This document shows positions 60,491 to 64,000 of a stretch of 64,000 nt of DNA, piece by piece; the stretch's first letter is position 1; each line of letters opens with the position of its first letter. The position numbers and the translations under genes are program-made. Source of the DNA: Bolinopsis microptera (Eukaryota > Ctenophora > Tentaculata > Lobata > Bolinopsidae); assembly GCF_026151205.1 (NCBI RefSeq), contig NC_087084.1, positions 15,905,337 to 15,969,336 on the forward strand, read 5' to 3'. Below the pieces are notes generated by a model. The model did no database searches and was not told where the DNA came from. It was given only the letters and a program-made list of their open reading frames with translations.

Positions 60491-63400
60491 TTTTTTTTTT
60501 TTTTTTTTAAATGTTGGGGCACCCACTTTACCTCCCTATTGGGAGGCTACGTCCGTCATTAGTGACTAACGTCTATTGGGGTTCCTCTGGTTGTAGGTGT
60601 CAGTAGGTTTGGGTCACTTGGCATGGGCTAGTGATCCCGCCCCTCCAGAGGATAAAGCCTGGTGAGCGACGTTTCCCGTGAGGGAAACTGTCATAATGCT
60701 CGTTCACGGGAGAACACCACCCATGCCTGGATGTTCTCCCGGGTACTCGATAGAACAGGCTGCCCCCTGTCATTCTAGTGGGCTGACAGGAACCTACCAG
60801 GCATGCCTGAGCCTATGATGTAATTCTCCCATTTCCTTTGTTATTCTTTTGTGCGCGTCTTTCGACGCGCGCTTTATTATTTGTGACAATTTTTTGCTTT
60901 TTATTGCGCTGGGTGTATTTTTGCTAGTTATAGGGCGCTAATTTCAAATTTTCAGACCTGCGCCATCCGTGATCTAGTCTTCTATATAGTAGCAGACGAA
61001 TTCATCTTCCATCCGGCCTGTTCTTCTTATGTAGCTTATTATTTCGGTAGCTTTGAAGTTTTCTATAATGTTGAGAAGATTTGTGTGCGTTATATTGAAA
61101 CTGTTTTGTCTTGCCTCTGTGTATGCTGGACACTTTGCCAGATAGTGTTCCGTTGTTTCTCTTTCCCTGGGACAGTGTCTACAGTATGGAACAACTAGCC
61201 TGTCTATTTTGTGTATGTTCGCCGCTAGTTTGTTCTGTCCTGAAATTATTTGTGTTAAATATCTAATTTGATCTCTGTTTTTTGTGGGAAGACGTAGTTT
61301 TTGTTTCATAAAATATTTTTTGATGATTTCTTTATTTTTAACTTTGTCTGGGGTCAGTCCCCACTTCTTCCCGACATATTTTTTGCATGTCATCAGTAAT
61401 TTAGTGGCAATTTGGCACTTCTTGTTTATATGAGGGGCCCATCTTAGGTGATTGTCTAGGATGACTCCTAGGTATTTCGCTTTGTCTGATAATTCCATCT
61501 TTGTATTGTTTAATTCGATAGGAATGTATTTATATTTCTTCCTAGGATTGGTGAATAGGACTGTTTTAGTTTTCAAGGCACTTATTTTTACTCCGTTTTT
61601 TATGCACCACTTGTCAATTGTTTTAAGATAAGCTTTCGCAATACCTGTTATTGTGTAAAGGTCTATCCCTTGTATCAAGATAGCTAGGTCGTCAGCAAAA
61701 GCTTGTATAAACGTTTCATCAAGCTCTTCTTTTGCTAATAGTGTATTTAGTGTGAGATTCCATAGTAGGGGTGAGAGGATTCCTCCTTGAGGGCATCCTC
61801 TATACACTTTTCTTTTTAGTGTGAAACCGTGTAGTTCTAATTCTATTTCCCTCTCTGTTAACATGATATAGATCCAGTTTATGATCTTGTCTGGGATTTT
61901 TATTTTTTCCATAGCTTCTCTAATTGAACTGAATTTGATTGCATCGAATGCCCCTTCTACGTCCAAAAATATTCCCAGTGCATATTGTCCATTTGATATA
62001 GCTTCTTCTATTCTATTTGTCAATCTGTGCAACGCAGCTTGTGTACTTTTTCTCTTCCTGAATCCATATTGGTTCTTTGTTAGTTTTTTGTCAATACCCA
62101 CCTTGTCTTCTAGGTATATTAAAATCATTTTTTCCATTAGTTTCTGAATGTTCGATGTTAAACTTATGATTCTGAATGCTTTGGGGTTGGAATAATCATC
62201 CTTTTCTGGTTTTGCCAGGATTACCCCCTTATTTATTTTCCATTGAGTCGGTGAGATTGAGTGTTTTAAACAGCGTTTGAATATATGTATGAGTGGTAAT
62301 TCTAATATGTCACTGCACGCTTTTAACATTTCATTCATAACTTTGTCTGGTCCTGGAGCTTTCTTTGATTTAAGTGTTTTAATCGCTCTTCTGTATGAAT
62401 CATTTGATATGACGTCATCTTCTATTTGGTCTTGTGACTCTGTGATCGTCACCTGTCTGTGTTGGTCATTTTCAGGGTAGTGTGTATCAGCTAAGAATGT
62501 CAGGGTTTCTTCTGTAGTTTTAGTGAATTCCCCGTTCGGTAGTTTAAGGCAGTTTAGTCTTTCCCACTCGTTATTCCTCTGTTTTGGGAATTTAGCTAGT
62601 TTACTTTTTGATTTGGTTTCTGAACAGTGATCTTTCCAACCTTGTCTTCCTATTTTTTGTAGTTCTCTTCTGTAATCGCTCTCTTTAGCTATGAGAACGT
62701 TTCTTTTTTCTTCAGTTGAAGCTTTAATTGTTTTACTTTTTTGTTTCAGAGCTTTCTTTTTGGTTTTATCAACTTCTTTATTCCAAGGTATTTTCGATTT
62801 ATGTATTATTTTTTTGAGTGGGCACATTTCATTGAATACCTTCATTAGTATATTGTTGATAAATTTTGTGTCTTTATCCTCTCTTTCCTGTGGTGATCCG
62901 CTTACTTTATATCTGAATGGTTGTTTATCTAATGCTTTCTTTACTTCTTCCTTATATTCATCCCATTTTATATTGTCCGTGCATCTCTTATATGAAGTAG
63001 AGTGATTTCCAATATCTAGTTTGATCGATATCATTTTGTGGTCTGATAGTGATGGTTTCTGATCCACTTCCCAGCTTTTTATGAGTTTATTTGCACTTTT
63101 GTTAGTGACTGTAATGTCTATTACACTCCTGAATCCTCTAGTGTTGGTAAAGGTTGGAATGTTTCCTTTATTTTCTACATTGAGATTATATTTGTTTATT
63201 AATTCACATATTATCCTTCCTCTAGGAGTTGTTTTGTAGCTGTTCCATAGTATATGGTGACCGTTTGAGTCAGCTCCCATTATCATTGGAATGTTTTTAG
63301 AATTTGTATATTCTACTAGTCTCGAGAATTTATCTATTGCATCAGGTTCGATGTCTTGTATATTATTGTCCATGGCCATGTAGAACGAGCACCACATTAT

Positions 63401-64000
63401 GCCCTTCTTTGTGTGTGTATTTGATTTTACCGCTATGATATCTCTATTCGTAAATGTTGTGAGTACGAATGATTTTCTTGCTAAGTCAATAGGTAAAATT
63501 ATTGCGGTTCTTATTTTTTGTTCTCTATAGTGTGGGCTAAATGCTTTGTGTGTTTTAGGAACGTAACAGATTTTATTTTTAATGGCGTACGGTTCTTGTA
63601 CAAGCATTATTTCATGTGATTTTAATTCATTAATATATGTTTGACAGGCTATCTTTTTCTTTTGTAGATTAATTTGTTTAACTGATGTGTAGTAACATTC
63701 CTTGCCTTTATTTAGGTTTTTTCTGATCGTTGAGCCCTGTTTTCCAGGTGGGATCTGCTGTTTCAACTTTTTTTGACCGGCAAATAAGCATCCTCTTTTC
63801 GTCATGACGCTGTTTTATGATGTGTTTTGTTCTGGATTTTTCCCCAGATGGATAGTTAACTGATTTCTGGATGCCCACCAGATGGTAATATGTCTGTTTA
63901 CTGGATACCCTCCAGTTGGTAACGGTCAGTGTACTGACGGTATCAATAACTCTGTTCGTTGTTGAGTTGTTTAATTAGTGAAAACTAGTCGTGAGAGAGA
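60491..64000 (-). mobile_element. Non-LTR retrotransposon (LINE), 3' end complete
   Basis: On the minus strand a 943-codon ORF (63805-60974) is followed by a 3' UTR (60973-60509) and an A18 tail (60508-60491), the signature of target-primed insertion. The 3' UTR holds stem-loops, for example GTTTCCCGTGAGGGAAAC and GGGAGAACA paired with TGTTCTCCC, that could be template recognition structures. The 5' end, any ORF1 and the 5' target duplication lie beyond the window. Confidence 0.9.
60974..63805 (-). CDS. LINE ORF2: apurinic endonuclease and reverse transcriptase, 943 aa
   Basis: An N-terminal APE-type endonuclease spans about residues 65-265: IMLVQEPYA with the catalytic Glu near 71, GADSNGHHILWN, TPRGRIICELI, and SLSDHKM near 258. 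The reverse transcriptase spans about residues 470-760: AFRIISLTSNIQKLMEKMI, GFRKRKSTQAALHRL, LGIFLDVEGAFDAI with the first catalytic Asp, RGCPQGGILSPLLWN, FADDLAIL with the catalytic Asp pair near 705, and YLGVILDNHLRW. Near residue 888 a zinc-knuckle-like CRHCPRERETTEHYLAKCPA follows. Motif wording (LDVEGAFD, CPQGGILSP) is closest to the R1/I group, from memory. The ORF has no stop or frameshift, so the copy may be young. The chosen ATG at 63805 leaves about 60 residues before the endonuclease; the frame could extend further in an upstream ORF not visible here. Confidence 0.93.
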   Translation of the reverse strand: MTKRGCLFAGQKKLKQQIPPGKQGSTIRKNLNKGKECYYTSVKQINLQKKKIACQTYINELKSHEIMLVQEPYAIKNKICYVPKTHKAFSPHYREQKIRTAIILPIDLARKSFVLTTFTNRDIIAVKSNTHTKKGIMWCSFYMAMDNNIQDIEPDAIDKFSRLVEYTNSKNIPMIMGADSNGHHILWNSYKTTPRGRIICELINKYNLNVENKGNIPTFTNTRGFRSVIDITVTNKSANKLIKSWEVDQKPSLSDHKMISIKLDIGNHSTSYKRCTDNIKWDEYKEEVKKALDKQPFRYKVSGSPQEREDKDTKFINNILMKVFNEMCPLKKIIHKSKIPWNKEVDKTKKKALKQKSKTIKASTEEKRNVLIAKESDYRRELQKIGRQGWKDHCSETKSKSKLAKFPKQRNNEWERLNCLKLPNGEFTKTTEETLTFLADTHYPENDQHRQVTITESQDQIEDDVISNDSYRRAIKTLKSKKAPGPDKVMNEMLKACSDILELPLIHIFKRCLKHSISPTQWKINKGVILAKPEKDDYSNPKAFRIISLTSNIQKLMEKMILIYLEDKVGIDKKLTKNQYGFRKRKSTQAALHRLTNRIEEAISNGQYALGIFLDVEGAFDAIKFSSIREAMEKIKIPDKIINWIYIMLTEREIELELHGFTLKRKVYRGCPQGGILSPLLWNLTLNTLLAKEELDETFIQAFADDLAILIQGIDLYTITGIAKAYLKTIDKWCIKNGVKISALKTKTVLFTNPRKKYKYIPIELNNTKMELSDKAKYLGVILDNHLRWAPHINKKCQIATKLLMTCKKYVGKKWGLTPDKVKNKEIIKKYFMKQKLRLPTKNRDQIRYLTQIISGQNKLAANIHKIDRLVVPYCRHCPRERETTEHYLAKCPAYTEARQNSFNITHTNLLNIIENFKATEIISYIRRTGRMEDEFVCYYIED

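Noticed and set aside
61881-63005. Plus-strand ORFs within the LINE
   Set aside because: Antisense shadows of the reverse-transcriptase ORF.

Overview
The window is nuclear DNA of an animal. It has GT-AG introns, a Piwi-clade Argonaute, a translationally controlled tumour protein (TCTP) gene, a four-pass claudin/PMP22-like membrane protein and an R1/I-like LINE. I cannot name the species. The protein divergence and repeat content suggest an invertebrate, possibly an early-branching one, but that is inference. Genes were assembled by hand from splice signals, reading phase and family resemblance; most exons are shorter than 150 bases and invisible to simple ORF calling.

Layout: 532-4220 (+) is the 3' half of a piwi gene (four exons), whose introns and 3' flank are filled by tandem repeats built from the gene's own exon edges. 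6747-16078 is a divergent satellite of about 190-bp units in two opposed blocks, interrupted by a 2.2-kb transposon with 4-bp target-site duplications. 17424-20440 (-) is a four-exon gene for a 76-residue acidic protein of unknown function. 21188-22710 holds hairpin repeats and a foldback element. 24311/25827-31502 (-) is TCTP, with a 2.77-kb foldback element in intron 3. 33750-43000 is almost entirely tandem arrays (38, 22, 43 and 41-bp units) around two CCAAT/CACGTG-rich stretches. 43535-44439 is poly(dG) followed by a CT microsatellite. 45223-58464 (+) is a 12-exon gene (possibly two) for a claudin-like tetraspan protein, again with exon-edge arrays. 60491 to the window end (-) is a LINE with an intact 943-residue endonuclease/reverse transcriptase ORF.

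Main observation: many minisatellites here were seeded at exon/intron boundaries. They repeat a functional-looking splice donor, acceptor or coding end with a few adjacent exon bases, in all four gene models. A second theme is a 14-bp palindrome-like motif, GTTACCATGRYAAC and variants (similar to the RFX X-box), that recurs singly and inside several unrelated arrays.
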